A DNA stretch of 64,000 nt from Pegea sp. RAD2-039 (Eukaryota; Chordata; Thaliacea; Salpida; Salpidae), in contig JAQGEQ010000201.1 of NCBI GenBank assembly GCA_034620365.1, positions 124,001 through 188,000 of the forward strand, read 5' to 3'. How positions within the stretch are numbered: position 1 is the stretch's first letter; the number at the start of each line of letters is the position of its first letter. A model generated the notes under the pieces. That model worked only from the letters and a program-made list of their open reading frames with translations, was not told where the DNA came from and ran no database searches. Positions 1 to 12,715 of this stretch are shown piece after piece. Position numbers and translations under genes: made by a program.

Positions 1-1570
1 ATGTTTAAAGATTTAATATCATAAACAAATTACAAATGAAACCTGAAATAAACAAAAGAAAAATAAACTTTTTTCGTCAACTTAAATAATTGAAAATCTT
101 AAAAATTAAACAAAAAATTGAAAATTAAACAAAAAAAAAATGAAATGAGATGAAATGAGATATTAAAGAAATTAAAAATAGAAATAAAAAAATATCGAAT
201 TTTCAACAAAATTTTTCGACTTTAGCAACGAGCAGCTGAAGGCTTCTAAACAATTTATTAATGACGTCAACACAAGAAGCAAGTAATAAACGATACAGGT
301 AGCGCTAGAGAGCACTCCACATGTTCACTAGATTACGTCATCAACTAACGCGCTTTCGCGGGTCAAGTTTTTCAATTTCAAAAATTTCAAATCGATTTTT
401 TCTCAACTCAAAATTTATAAAAAAGGTTAAAAAATTTTAAAAAAAATCGGAATAGAAAACTAGTGGAATTATGACGTCTTTGTGTGTCTCGATTCTCAAT
501 AACGTCACCAAATTATAAAGCTTAATTTGGTGAACCATAGATTTTAATCAATAGTTTAATAACTTATACGAGTTTTTAAACTTTGTTTTTTGGGTCAGGT
601 TTTTGCTTTACTGTCACCTAGCGGTAATTATAAAACTATTTTGAAAATTAAATTTTCAATTTAGCAGCCTTTTCCCAGCAGTTAATTAAAAAACATTTTG
701 ACAGCCCTCAGCTCTGCTAGTTTGTTTATCTGCAAATATTAACAGAGTCAACAAGTTACGCTTAATAGCGCTGTTGACGTCATCAATTTGATTGCGATGT
801 AATTAACTGATGATGTCATTTTGATTTACAAAAAAATAGTAAATTGAAATCAGCGCAAAAAAATTTAATTTAAAAAAGTTCCTTTAAAATTGTTGAAGTT
901 GAACCTTATGAGAAAAAATGATAAAAGTGAAAAGCTAATTAATTGAAAGTGAAAAATTGCACTTGACGTCATCATAGTTTCCAACATTCATCTATTATTG
1001 ATAAAGTTCAATTTTTTCACACTGAATTCAGTGATTTTTTGCATTTAGCCAAAATTTTGCCAAATTTGATTTAAAAGTTCTCATTTTAGAAACTTTTTTT
1101 TTCTCGTCAGAAATTTCTTTTCATAATTAAATAAAATAAATAAGTTTGAAATTCCTTGATCTGACTGAGAAATATCGAACTGAGAATATTTAAAAGTGTT
1201 TTGAAAATGATTTTTTCATTTATGTGAAGCAAACACGTGATCAGAAATGACGTCATCACCCACTACGTCATAAAACTTTGTCATTGAAACTTACTTAATA
1301 TTTGAAGATGAAAAAGAAAGATCTGGTAATTAATTTTTAATGTTTTTTGAATAATATGAAAAAAACTATTAATAGAGATTTGTAGAAAGTTGAAAAGAAA
1401 TTGTTTAAGTTTAAAAGATGATCATCTGATCATTTGATGAATCAAACAAAAATTTTATTGAAGTGTTAGGCAAAAGCTAAAAAGTTTTGTAAATTTAAAT
1501 ATTAAGATGTATAAATTTAAACATACAAAGAAGTAAGTTAAATTTACAGTTTCAATCAGCTGCAAATTCC
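1..1570. other. A+T-rich intergenic DNA, no gene recognised
   Basis: No reading frame here looks like a protein I know. The stretch is A+T-rich with several gene-type octamers TGACGTCA (at 262, 775, 964 and 1248) and related TACGTCATCA sites near 333 and 1265. Elsewhere in the window this octamer sits in or beside genes, so an unseen promoter or small exons could lie here. Confidence 0.5.
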
Positions 1571-2475
1571 TTGAACCAATATTCCATCAATGGATTTATT
1601 ATTCAACGAATATATTCGGTCCTAGACCTTGGCATTACTCTATCATCTGACTTTAAATGGCACAATTATGTTTCCAAAATCTTTGCAAAATCAATCAACC
1701 TTGTCTTCCTTATTATAAGGACCTTTAATTCTAAGGACCTATGCTTTTTTATCAATCTTTTCAAATTGTACGTACGTCCAATTCTTGAATACAATATCAG
1801 TTCATAGATGCCATATCAAGTTATTGATATCAAAAAAATCGAGTCTGTTCAGGCGGCAATTACGAGATTAGTATGTAGGAAACTCAATACAAAATACAAT
1901 AGTTATAAACATCGTCTCAGCTTCTTCAATTTAGATACTTTGGAAATTCAACGAATTAAATACGACTTAATTCTTATTTCTAAAATTATCCACAATTTAA
2001 TTTACCTTAAATTCGATACTTTCTTTTCCATTGGCCCTTCTTTCAAGTTATATCGACTCAGACGACACACATTACATCTTAATAAACCCATATCACCTGG
2101 TACATTAATTAGAGCGAACTTTTTTTCATTCTGCACAATTAATACTTGGAACCAGCTGCCATCAGGCATTGTCATGTCCGAATCACTTGTGTTGTTCAAA
2201 TAGAAGTCGAACCGTTTCAATATTGCCAACACTCCTATTTCTAAACTGTGATTTCACTTTTTTATATTATTAGCATTCTATGTAATTGTTCACTGTTATT
2301 CGCTTTTGGGACTACCGAAATGCCATGTGTTACATCTTTTTCTCTCTATGTTTGCATCATGATTATAAATGAAAGATATAATTTGTGAAAAGATAAAATT
2401 TGTGTGAGAATCTGTGTGAGCAAGAGGTCCTCTATTCAGGCACCTTCCTTTGCGTTTTTAGTAATAGGAAATAAG
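1571..2475 (+). mobile_element. CR1-like LINE fragment: reverse transcriptase C-terminus and 3' UTR
   Basis: Two consecutive in-frame pieces (1571-1807 and 1808-2203, separated by one stop codon) encode the end of a non-LTR reverse transcriptase. The motif YVRPILEY is followed by the thumb/connection region and the typical closing motif WNQLPS...SLVLFK. The tail matches the LINE copies at 53.7-56.2 kb, including the 3' UTR words around GGCACCTTCC at about 2440-2455. It is 5'-truncated, lacking ORF1, endonuclease and catalytic RT core, and has no (AAAT)n tail, so it is an old dead copy. The clade call (CR1/L2-like) rests on the terminal motif and on the PHD-type ORF1 of its relatives in this window. 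Confidence 0.8.
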
Positions 2476-3590
2476 TAAGAGTACTATTTATAGTATCTGA
2501 ATTGATTAATTTATATATATATTTGTAATCATTATAATATTACTAAAATACTAAATAATCAAATGTCTAAAGGTTTACCTTTAAGAAGTTTGCATTAAAA
2601 CTTTGTCTATACTTTACAACAAGTAAAAAGCTCTCTAAAAACTATATGTTAAAGAAGATTTCAGCTGTATATTAGTTATATCCTAGGCTCTGTGTGCTAG
2701 GTATATACTACTACTAAATACTCATAAACTTTTTATGAATAGTTCAAAAACAACAAAATGCTTTAAATGATTAAATCTTTTTTTCATCCTTATTTTAAAC
2801 AAAAACATTAAAAATTTGACTAGTAAAACTACTTCATAAGAAATACTTAAAATATTCAACCAGCAAATTTTTTACAAGTACAAAAATATGAACTGTTTTC
2901 TGCTGTCAAAAAATTGATCATTTTTTTATTTTATCACAAACTTTGTAAAGATTCAATATTTTTGATTCTTTTAAATTAGGAAGCTAATATTTACTACGAC
3001 AAAGTTTTAGTAACATGTTTGTAATAACTTGCATTGTAGAAATTAATATTGATTTATTATTTATATTCAACAAACAATAAATTTTTAAGTTTGTTTATAA
3101 TTTTAGATTTTTTTTTATTTCTTAGTTAATCAAAGTTAATAAATTCAATCTTTTTAATTAAACATAAATTGAAATGTGAGCTTCAAAAATTCTTACTAAA
3201 AACAAATCTTTTTAAACAAATTAAAGTTTATAAAAGAATATATTTCAGAAAGATATGGTTTTGATTTAAGATTAGAAATTTAGATTATTGAATAAAATAT
3301 ATTTTTTAGCAACTTCTCAGACTTTTTAAAGATTCATCATTGATAGTAAAAAGAATAAAAAAAGAAATTGAGTTGAAATTTGCACACTAAAAGCTGATGA
3401 TAGAAGTTTATATAAAAAATTTTTCATCCACAAATATTTCAAAGAAAACTTTGAGTTTGAACTTCACATATTATCTAGCAACGGTATTTGTTAGCCCAAA
3501 CATGCAAAGGAGTTAGGAAAGTTATATTTCATATTTTTAAGTATCAGTTCACCCTCCTTCAAAAGACGAGTTTGTCAAAACAGTTTTTAA
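2476..3590. other. A+T-rich intergenic DNA, nothing recognised
   Basis: Very A+T-rich sequence with no convincing coding exon, repeat array or RNA gene on either strand. Confidence 0.5.
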
Positions 3591-3599
3591 CTAATTTTT

Positions 3600-5130
3600 A
3601 AAGAGAGTACGAGACCTTCCGCGAGTTCAAATTGAATCCAAACTTCAGTTACGAGAAAAGTTTTTATGTCTTGCAGTTGTTGTTCAACATGGAAGTAATT
3701 CAAATTTCTAAATCCTCTCAATTAGTTTTTTTATAAAATTTTTTGTTCTCCAATTGCCATATGGAACTGGCTTTGCTGTTTTTATAGATCAAAGTTCTTA
3801 TTACACAACTAAATGAGGTAGACACCTTCAATATGAAAATGATCAAGTCGTACTTGAGAGCAACTCATTTAACTTGAGACATCTTAAGCTGCAACTTTTA
3901 ACTTCTTAGCTTGTGAGCTCCTTCCCACTGAGGATGCTGTTTTTATGGAATACACTGACTCAGCGCTACAACGAATAACATCTTACTTTGAAAGGCCACA
4001 AAAATCTTCTGATTTGAAGTGAGCCTAAAAAGGAGGGAGGTTTTCCACCAACCCACCCACTTTGTGATAATTACCACCGGAGGAAACTCAATAAATAGAA
4101 GCAAGAAATACATCGATCCCAACCGGAGTTCAATAGAAAGCAGAGAAAACTTAGCTGGCGGCATATGAAAAGAAAGTTTACCTTATATGGACACACAAAT
4201 AAAGCTCATTTTCTGATGTTTTAGAAATACCTATACAAATGAAAAAGCCAAGAGTTGTGATAAATCTTGCCCTACTGAAGCCAATCACCCAAATGGAAAT
4301 TAACAATCGCATTAAAGGCTCAATTTGATGGAGTAAATGTAGAAATACTAAAAAAGATTAAAGTAGAACTTTCAGGATAGTTTAATCTAGTTCTACTCAG
4401 AAACCCCAGCATCTAAAAGCATTCAAAATATCATTTACTAAAATACCGACCAAATTCAACTGGAATTTATCAGAAGACTTTTTAGTCGTTTTATGACGAA
4501 ACAGTAAGAACCGACGTTTCATAGAGAGGCTTCAAGCTATAGAAAGAATGTGCCATACAAACGTACCTCTGAGCGATTGTGGACCAATCGCGAGAAATAT
4601 TGTCCTTTGTGACCATAGATGTTTCATAATAGGCTTAGAGAAGCAAAAGTTTGAGAGCATCATCTGAAAAGCGTCATAAACCTGTTCAAAGACTTATATA
4701 AGAAAGAAACACAACTCAAACAAAGTTGACTGTAAATACAATGATGATGACAGTGATCATTATAAGACAAGGTGTCCTCCAAGGAGACCCTCTTCCCACA
4801 CTTGTCTTCAACTTGGTGATATGGTCAAAGAAATTGGAGATAACTATGCAGAATCTTTAGGTAGCTTCAATATGATTAGTTATATTTGCAGATGACGCTG
4901 TTCTACTGGCAGAAACCTCAGCTGGACTGCAACAGAACGTAGAAGTCTTCACCAAGTAGATGTATAGTCTGAAGGTGAACGTTACAAGATATGCAGCTAT
5001 ATAAGGATGAATAGATGATAACAAGACAAAGTGTCCTCCTTGTATTACTGTAAGTCGAAGCTTTGTGACACCAGAGGTTTACAAGAAAGAAGATGAGATG
5101 GTAACGGTTACATACCCGACATTAGTAGCA
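3600..5130 (+). mobile_element. Decayed LINE reverse transcriptase, R2-like motifs
   Basis: Translated in shifting plus frames, the stretch shows reverse transcriptase landmarks in the right order: a degenerate WRPI-type block near 4440-4560, motif A as TIDVS near 4610-4630, motif B as RQGVLQGDPL at about 4764-4795 and the catalytic motif C as IFADDAVLLAE at about 4881-4915. A KCAAI-like block follows near 4975. Many stops and frameshifts lie between the blocks. The wording resembles the R2/R4 group more than the CR1-like family elsewhere in this window; that assignment is inference. Its ends are not visible; 3600 and 5130 are where resemblance fades. Confidence 0.6.
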
Positions 5131-5652
5131 GTAAGTGGGACTTAGTACTAGCGGAAACCAACAAAGTAGGGAAGGATGACACTCTGGAGTTAAAATGATC
5201 TTTAGAGGTACCTGGGCGTAGAGAAGTAGGAAAATCTGACAAAGATGAAGATAAACACAAGATTTCAAGAATGTCTGTTTTTCCAGATGTCGATTTTCTG
5301 TCTGGGTTTGCTCGCGTAACTTTCGCTTCTTATAAAACAACCACAAGGCAGTTACACTATTTGTCCATACTTTCCACATATAACAGATTTGTATGGCTTG
5401 TCAACCAGTATGAGTTCTTGCATGAGTTCAAAAATGGTGTCTTTGAGAAAATTCTCTTTTTCGCGTTTATTATAAAGTCCAAACTCAAAAAAAAACAAAC
5501 AAAAGAAAGATTTTGTTATTTTATTGACAGAGGAATCAACAAAGTACAGCGAAAAAATTACAAAAACAGAAACATCAATTACAAACACAGTGAACAACAA
5601 ATACACAGATGACGTCATCAGCAAGTCATGCGGATTCTCATGGTGACAGCGA

Positions 5653-8600
5653 TCAGAGTTGCAAGTTTCTACCATGGAGATCACGAAGTAAAGATGTTTG
5701 TGAAGTGGAAGTCCTCATCATCCGAAAAGTAGGTGATCCTCGGAGCACAAGAGATGAAGATGAAGGAAGATCGGATACTGGCATCAGTGCTGAAAATTAG
5801 AAAAAAAATTTGTATAAAAAAAGTTTGAAAAATTTGGAATTGATTAAAGTCAGAAGAAGATCAGAAGATGAAAATGAAAAGATAAAAACAAGATGAAGAT
5901 GAGGGAGAGAAGATGAGGATCAACAAACCTGCTGCTAATCCGACTAATTGCGGAGAACTTTTATTCATTCTTAATTTCATGGTTTTTTTTTCTAAAGAAA
6001 GTTGCTAAAAAAAAGATTAGAAAAATACCAGAAAAACCTCCCAGATCACCTGAAAGGCATCAATTGGAGATTGTAATATTGGATCATCATCAATCTCTTC
6101 CAAAATAAAAGTTGCTTTTCGCTTTGTGACGTCATTTTTCTTCTCAGTAGTTCCATCAAGTGGTGATCTAAAAAGTGGAAAATAAATTTTCGAAAAAAAG
6201 CCAAAATATCAATTTAATCACCTGACATTAATGTTATTCTTTTTTCGCGGAGTTGTGACGTCATGATTTGAAGTGGTAGTGACGTCATGGCATGATGATG
6301 TCACAATATTCACATGATTAGGTGTTGGTGACATCATCGCCACGTCACTGTTGATATAGCAACGCACATTAAGACTACGACTCCTAGTGACGATACTAGA
6401 TGATGCAGGGAAGATCTCATCATGGAAACCACGTGACAGACCGCGCGGAGTACTCGCAAGTTTTTTCCATATTGTTAAAGTGGCTGAGTCTGAAAAAAAT
6501 AATTTCTTCATTTTTGTCATTTTTGCATCAAACAAAAATTAAGAAGATTAGAAGAACCTTTCATAGTTTTGATCGCTCTTAATCTTGGAGCCGATTGATT
6601 TTTTCTCATTTTCAATTTTTCATCTTCTTTCTTTCTTCTTCTTTCAAACTTTGGTCTCTGACAAAATAATTTCATCAACAAGTGACGTCATCAGCAAGTC
6701 ACGTCATCTCACCAGATTTATCTTTTGAGCAAGAAGTGAGATGAGAGAAATCCGTGTCTTGATCAGATTCAATTTTTTCACTGCAACATCCAGATCGTTT
6801 GTTCCAGGGATTCCTGGTCGACCTAAAGGTGGTGAAAGAATTCCTGAAGCAAGCGATGGTGACGTCATGATGAAGTTATTTCGAAGTGGTGTCGACGACA
6901 ACGGAACTGAGTCAGGTCGCTAGGTAAAAAAATGGTTGTTGTCATGACAACCGATCATAATTTGTTTATTTTACTTGTAAATCGATTGATGACACTGATG
7001 ATGATGACGTCATCGTCGCTAGACGCTCATTCACTAGTTTTGTAGTTTCGAACACTTTTGAAGTTTTTTTCCGACTAAAAGAAAAATTTAAATCGAATTT
7101 TGATGCTGCTGAAAATCTTTACCAAAAAATTTCTTCCGTTTTTAATTGCGATGTCATTAAGGAAGACGACTCTGCTTGTTGTAGTTCTGAAGCAAGTGAA
7201 ACTTCAAAAGGAATGTTTCTTTTAATTGAATGTAAAGTTGGGAAACCGTCATCTAGAAGAAGCAGGACTTCTCGATATTTCTCTTCTAAAGTTTCAACCT
7301 AAAAAAATGATTTTGAAAAAGATGAAAATCCCCGAAAAAAACAACTTCTTGGGTGAGACGAAATTGAGAAGTGTAAGCTGAAGTAAGGCTTTTCTGCAAC
7401 TCTTCGTGTTTCTCGCTCAACTGTAATCAACGATGACGTCATCAATGACATCACATCAACCTTCTACTTACGCTAGAATGTCTTTCTTGAAGATATTTCA
7501 TTTCTTCAATTAAAATTCGAATATTTTCTTGTTGAAGAAGAGCCTCATCATTCCGTCTCGAAAGCTCGTCTGTCACGCTCCTTATTTGGTCATTTGCACC
7601 TTCTATAAGTGTTCATGACTTCATAATGAACTATGACGTCACCACAATGTTTTTACATACGGATTTCACTTTTGAGATAATTGATTTGGTGAATAGTTTC
7701 AGAAATTAGATGCTCTTCTTTCAACTTCATTTCACAAGATTCATCTTTAAGATCAGTTTGCTAAAGATGAAGATCAAATCAAAATGGGAGCCGTGGAACA
7801 ATGATCAGAGATCTTAACTCTCGACTACAAAGTTCAAATCGAATCTGGGACCCTTGGAACAATAATCAGAGATCTTAACTCTCGACTACAAAGTTCAAAT
7901 CAAATCTGGGACCCTTGGAACAATAATCAGAGATCTTAACTCTCGACTACAAAGTTCAAAATAAATCTTGGACCCTTGAAACAATGATCAGAGATGTCAA
8001 CTCTCGACTACAAAGTTCAAATCGAATCTGGGACCCTTGGAACAATAATCAGAGATCTTAACTCTCGACTACAAAGTTCAAAACAAATCTGGGACCCTTG
8101 AAACAATGATCAGAGATCTTAACTCTCGACTACAAAGTTTAAATCGAATCTGGGGCCCTTGGAACAATGATCAGAGATCTTAACTCTCGACTACAAAGTG
8201 CAAATCATATCTGGGACCCTTGAAACAATGATCAGAGATGTCAACTCTCGACTACAAAGTTCAAATCGAATCTGGGACCCTTGGAACAATAATCAGAGAT
8301 CTTAACTCTCGACTACAAAGTTCAAAACAAATCTGGGACCCTTGAAACAATGATCAGAGATCTTAACTCTCGACTACAAAGTGCAAATCATATCTGGGAC
8401 CCTTGAAACAATGATCAAAGATCTTAACTCTCGACTACAAAGTTCAAATCGAATCTGGGACCCTTGGAACGATAATCAGAGATCTTAATTCTCGACTACA
8501 AAGTGCAAATCAAATCTGGGACCCTTGAAACAATGATCAAAGATCTTAACTCTCGACTACAAAGTTCAAATCGAATCTGGGGCCCTTGGAACAATGATCA

Positions 8601-11600
8601 GAGATCTTAACTCTCGACTACAAAGTGCAAATCATATCTGGGACCCTTGAAACAATGATCAAAGATCTTAACTCTCGACTACAAAGTTCAAATCGAATCT
8701 GGGACCCTTGGAACAATAATCAGAGATCTTAATTCTCGACTACAAAGTGCAAATCAAATCTGGGACCCTTGAAACAATGATCAAAGATCTTAACTCTCGA
8801 CTACAAAGTTCAAATCGAATCTGGGGCCCTTGGAACAATAATCAGAGATCTTAATTCTCGACTAAAAAGTGCAAATCAAATCTGGGACCCTTGAAACAAT
8901 GATCAAAGATCTTAACTCTCGACTACAAAGTTCAAAATAAATCTTGGACCCTTGAAACAATGATCGGAGATCTTAACTCTCGACTACAAAGTTCAAAACA
9001 AATCTGGGACCCTTGAAACAATGATCAGAGATCTTAACTCTCGACTACAAGGTTCAAAATAAATCTGGGACCCTTGAAACAATGATCAGAGATCTTAACT
9101 CTCGACTACAAAGTGCAAATCAAATCTGGGACCCTTGAAACAATAATCAGAGATCTTAACTCTCGACTACAAAGTGCAAATCAAATCTGGGACCCTTGAA
9201 ACAATGATCAAAGATCTTAACTCTCGACTACAAAGTTCAAATCGAATCTGGGACCCTTGGAACAATAATCAGAGATCTTAACTCTCGACTACAAAGTTCA
9301 AAATAAATCTTGGACCCTTGAAACAATGATCAGAGATGTCAACTCTCGACTACAAAGTTCAAATCGAATCTGGGACCCTTGGAACAATAATCAGAGATCT
9401 TAACTCTCGACTACAAAGTTCAAAACAAATCTGGGACCCTTGAAACAATGATCAGAGATCTTAAACTCTCGACTACAAAGTGCAAATCAAATCTGGGACC
9501 CTTGAAACAATAATCAGAGTTCAAATCGAATCTAACTCTCGACTACAAAGTGCAAATGATCAGAATCTGGGACCCTTGAAACAATGATCAAAGATCTTAA
9601 CTCTCGACTACAAAGTTCAAATCGAATCTGGGACCCTTGAAACAATAATCAGAGATCTTAACTCTCGACTACAAAGTTCAAATCAAATCTGGGACCCTTG
9701 AAACAATGATCAAAGATCTTAACTCTCAACTAACAAAGTTCAAATCGAATCTGGGGCCCTTGGATCAATGATCAGAAATCTTAATTCTCGACTACAAAGT
9801 GCAAATCAAATCTGGGACCCTTGAAACAATGATCAAAGATCTTAACTCTCGGCTACAAAGTTCAAATCAAATCTGGGACCCTTGAAACAATGATCAAAGA
9901 TCTTAACTCTCGACTACAAAGTTCAAATCGAATCTGGGGCCCTTGGAACAATAATCAGAGATCTTAATTCTCGACTAGAAAGTGCAAATCAAATCTGGGA
10001 CCCTTGAAACAATGATCAAAGATCTTAACTCTCGACTACAAAGTTCAAATCGAATCTGGGGCCCTTGGATCAATGATCAGAAATCTTAATTCTCGACTAC
10101 AAAGTGCAAATCAAATCTGGGACCCTTGAAACAATGATCAAAGATCTTAACTCTCGACTACAAAGTTCAAATCGAATCTGGGGCCCTTGAAACAATGATC
10201 AAAGATCTTAACTCTCGACTACAAAGTTCAAATCGAATCTGGGGCCCTTGGAACAATAATCAGAGATCTTAACTCTCGGCTACAAAGTTCAAATCAAATC
10301 TGGGACCCTTGAAACAATGATCAAAGATCTTAACTCTCGACTACAAAGTTCAAATCGAATCTGGGGCCCTTGAAACAATGATCAAAGATCTTAACTCTCG
10401 ACTACAAAGTTCAAATCGAATCTGGGGCCCTTGGAACAATAATCAGAGATCTTAATTCTCGACTAGAAAGTGCAAATCAAATCTGGGACCCTTGAAACAA
10501 TGATCAAAGATCTTAACTCTCGACTACAAAGTTCAAATCGAATCTGGGGCCCTTGGATCAATGATCAGAGATGAACGATTTTTAAAAATATCTTTGATGA
10601 ATAACTTTTTATTGAAAAGATTTAAGTCCTCTAGAAGACCTTCAGAGTCAGATACCTACTTTTGTATGCAAAACATCATTTTCGTCTTCCAATTCTCTAA
10701 TCCTTCTTTGAAGGGAGTCTACATGCCGATTGAATTGCTGCAAATTTGTATCACTTTCTATAAAGACATCTTTATCAGCAATCATCAACTTTATGGATTC
10801 AAATCACCAGGTGATGAAGAACCGGCATCATCGCGCTCATTTTCAGCGATTAAATTGATTAAACAGTCCTTTCTGGTGACTTCATGACGAAGTTGAGATG
10901 CCTGAAAAAGACAAATAGGTGATGATAGCAAGTAATCATCAATATATATAAATTGTTTTTTTTTTAATTTAAATTACTTCAAAAGAATTTTTTTGGTAAA
11001 AAAAGTTGAAATTCATGGATTGTTAAACAACAAATCATAAAAGCTACAATCAAACTAGAAACAGGCAAGTTGCTGGCACCTTCCAACACCATGTTAACTG
11101 TTGTCGAGGAAATCCTCAAGGTGCTAAATGAAGTCATTTCATACTTTAAGTAAGATTCAAACTAAAGACTGGTTTACAAATTACAATTTTTATCTCGCTG
11201 CTTGGCAAGCATCAATAGAAAATCATGAGAACAAGAAATTAATAATTAAAACCTCTTCTAAAGCAGACGCCAATTTCTCCTCCAGTAATTCATTTTGTTC
11301 AAGGACCGAACGGTTTTTTGCCAATAAAGTCTGGCCAATGTGGGCAGCAAGTTCTAGATCTTTTTCGCGTTCTTCTAATAACGTCGTCACAGCTTCTAGA
11401 TCATGATAAGTCCGAGTCATCTGGCTTATCCGTTCACCACTTAATACTACATCAAAACATTTAAAGTTTTTATAAAAGGAAATCAATTATTTATGAACAA
11501 CTTTTTGTGCAAGTTATAAAACTTACAATTGAGTTACATATTCAAATATAATTCTACTTTTTACAAATTATTCTATAAAAAAGTTTTGCTAAGATATCTT

Positions 11601-12689
11601 AAAGTTTTCTTTTTAGTGTAAAGTTATACTTGATGTTAGTATCCTCACATAAAAATTTAAGGAGCTCTTCACATTGAGAGAGTGAAAAGTCCTGAAATGA
11701 AGTCTGTTGAAGAGCAGGGAAAGTAATAAAAGCGACCTGTTCTATTTCATTCTACAAAAATAAAAACATTTAATGAAATAACAACAAATAATTGTTCATT
11801 TTATGAAACTTACAAAAACAACACTTGATTAAAACTCTTCAAAGTTTTTCTATTATAAAAGCTCTTTTCAAATAACAACAAAGAAACTGAATGTTTAAGA
11901 TAAAGCAAAAAATTGAGTAAATTTATAAAAGCAGTTAAGCTTAATCTAAACCTTTTATGACAAACTTCAAATGAAGAGAAACATTTCAAAAGATTAATTA
12001 TTAACTTTCAACTTTCATTAAATCGCTTTAATTAATTAAAAAAATGCTGGCAGTTTTAAAACATTTGATGAAAAATAAACTTGTTTAATATCTACTAAAA
12101 TATAAACAAATTCATCAACAAAATAAAAACAGACCCAACCAATGAAAAGAAAGAACATTTTAACATCAACTTAAAATTTTAATTATCTTTTGAAGTTACC
12201 AAAACTCACAATATTTGCCCTTAAAGTGTAATTTTGTGCTTCACATTCATTCCCATTTATAAAGTCCAGAGACTGTGATCTACAAAGACCTAAATATAGA
12301 TAAATAAAATCAAATAAAAAAATTCAATCATAAAATAATGAAAAGATGAATTTTCTACATTTTTATACAACACAATTGCAATTTGAAAATTGTTATTTAC
12401 ATTGAAGAGATTTACTTTGACAATATTACAAAAATTTTCACTGAATCATCAATTAGGACATTATTTTAATTTATTTGAATTTCTTCTATTATTATTATAC
12501 AAATATTTATTTATGATTTATAAAAAGAATTTTTTTGATGTTTATATTGAAAAGAAATCAATAAAAAAATAACTTTGTATATGTATCTGAACAACTAAAT
12601 AAATAAAAATTAGTTTTTTGGTTTTTAAACAAGATTAAAAAATACTGAATAAACGCATATAAAAAAATAAATTTGTTACCTGAAGACAT
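5653..12689 (-). CDS. TRAK/milt-like: TRAK/Milton kinesin adaptor (HAP1-N coiled-coil protein)
   Basis: Adaptor that links mitochondria, through Miro, to kinesin and dynein. Exons 5' to 3': 12680-12715 (ATG taken at 12689), 12210-12289, 11630-11751, 11253-11439, 10808-10901, 10660-10769, 7661-7760, 7472-7602, 7346-7420, 7123-7298, 6975-7074, 6713-6919, 6558-6657, 6222-6489, 6050-6167, 5929-6004, 5653-5789. All phases agree, giving about 696 residues. Diagnostic blocks: ISQMTRTYHDLEAVTTLLEE, then DLELAAHIGQTLLAKN (HAP1-N start, about residues 71-133); a coiled coil to about residue 350; KVFETTKLVNER; RPGIPGTNDLDVAVKK (about 425-440), matching the PGTPG..DLETALRR signature of TRAK proteins; SATLTIWKKLA in the C-terminal half. 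Shorter than human TRAK1 or fly Milton. Small introns; the exon 6-7 intron holds a 61-bp repeat array. Upstream non-coding exons are possible. Confidence 0.88.
6920..6974 (-). promoter_or_regulatory. 55-nt intron with 14-bp perfect palindrome
   Basis: Intron between TRAK exons 11 and 12. GTTGTCATGACAAC (6938-6951) is a perfect palindrome whose sequence is unrelated to the TGACGTCA type found in neighbouring introns. It suggests that palindromy, rather than one binding site, is what is kept. Confidence 0.6.
7421..7471 (-). promoter_or_regulatory. 51-nt intron with GATGACGTCATC palindrome
   Basis: Intron between TRAK exons 8 and 9. It contains the 12-bp palindrome at 7432-7443 followed by a second near-copy (TGACATCA), so roughly half of the intron is self-complementary. 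Confidence 0.6.
7790..10570 (+). repeat. 61-bp minisatellite array 1, about 45 copies, inside TRAK intron
   Basis: Tandem units of 61 bp, spaced exactly (the word ATCTTAACT recurs at 7811 and 7872), built around AGATCTTAACTCTCGACTAC and CTGGGACCCTTG. Units differ at a few positions, such as TTGGAACAATAATC versus TTGAAACAATGATC. The array fills most of the intron between TRAK exons 6 and 7. The same unit forms the array at 14.5-18.9 kb and, inverted, a patch in the TRIP13 intron. There is no coding capacity and no unique spacers. Confidence 0.97.
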
Positions 12690-12715
12690 TTCATTATGAA
12701 ATGTAGAAGGAATTT

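Noticed and set aside
7790-10570. CRISPR-like periodic array
   Set aside because: Units are continuous 61-bp tandem copies without unique spacers, in a eukaryotic intron.
11041-11130. Extra TRAK exon or LINE scrap in the exon 4-5 intron
   Set aside because: More balanced composition but the frame is interrupted, and exons 4 and 5 already join in phase to match the family.
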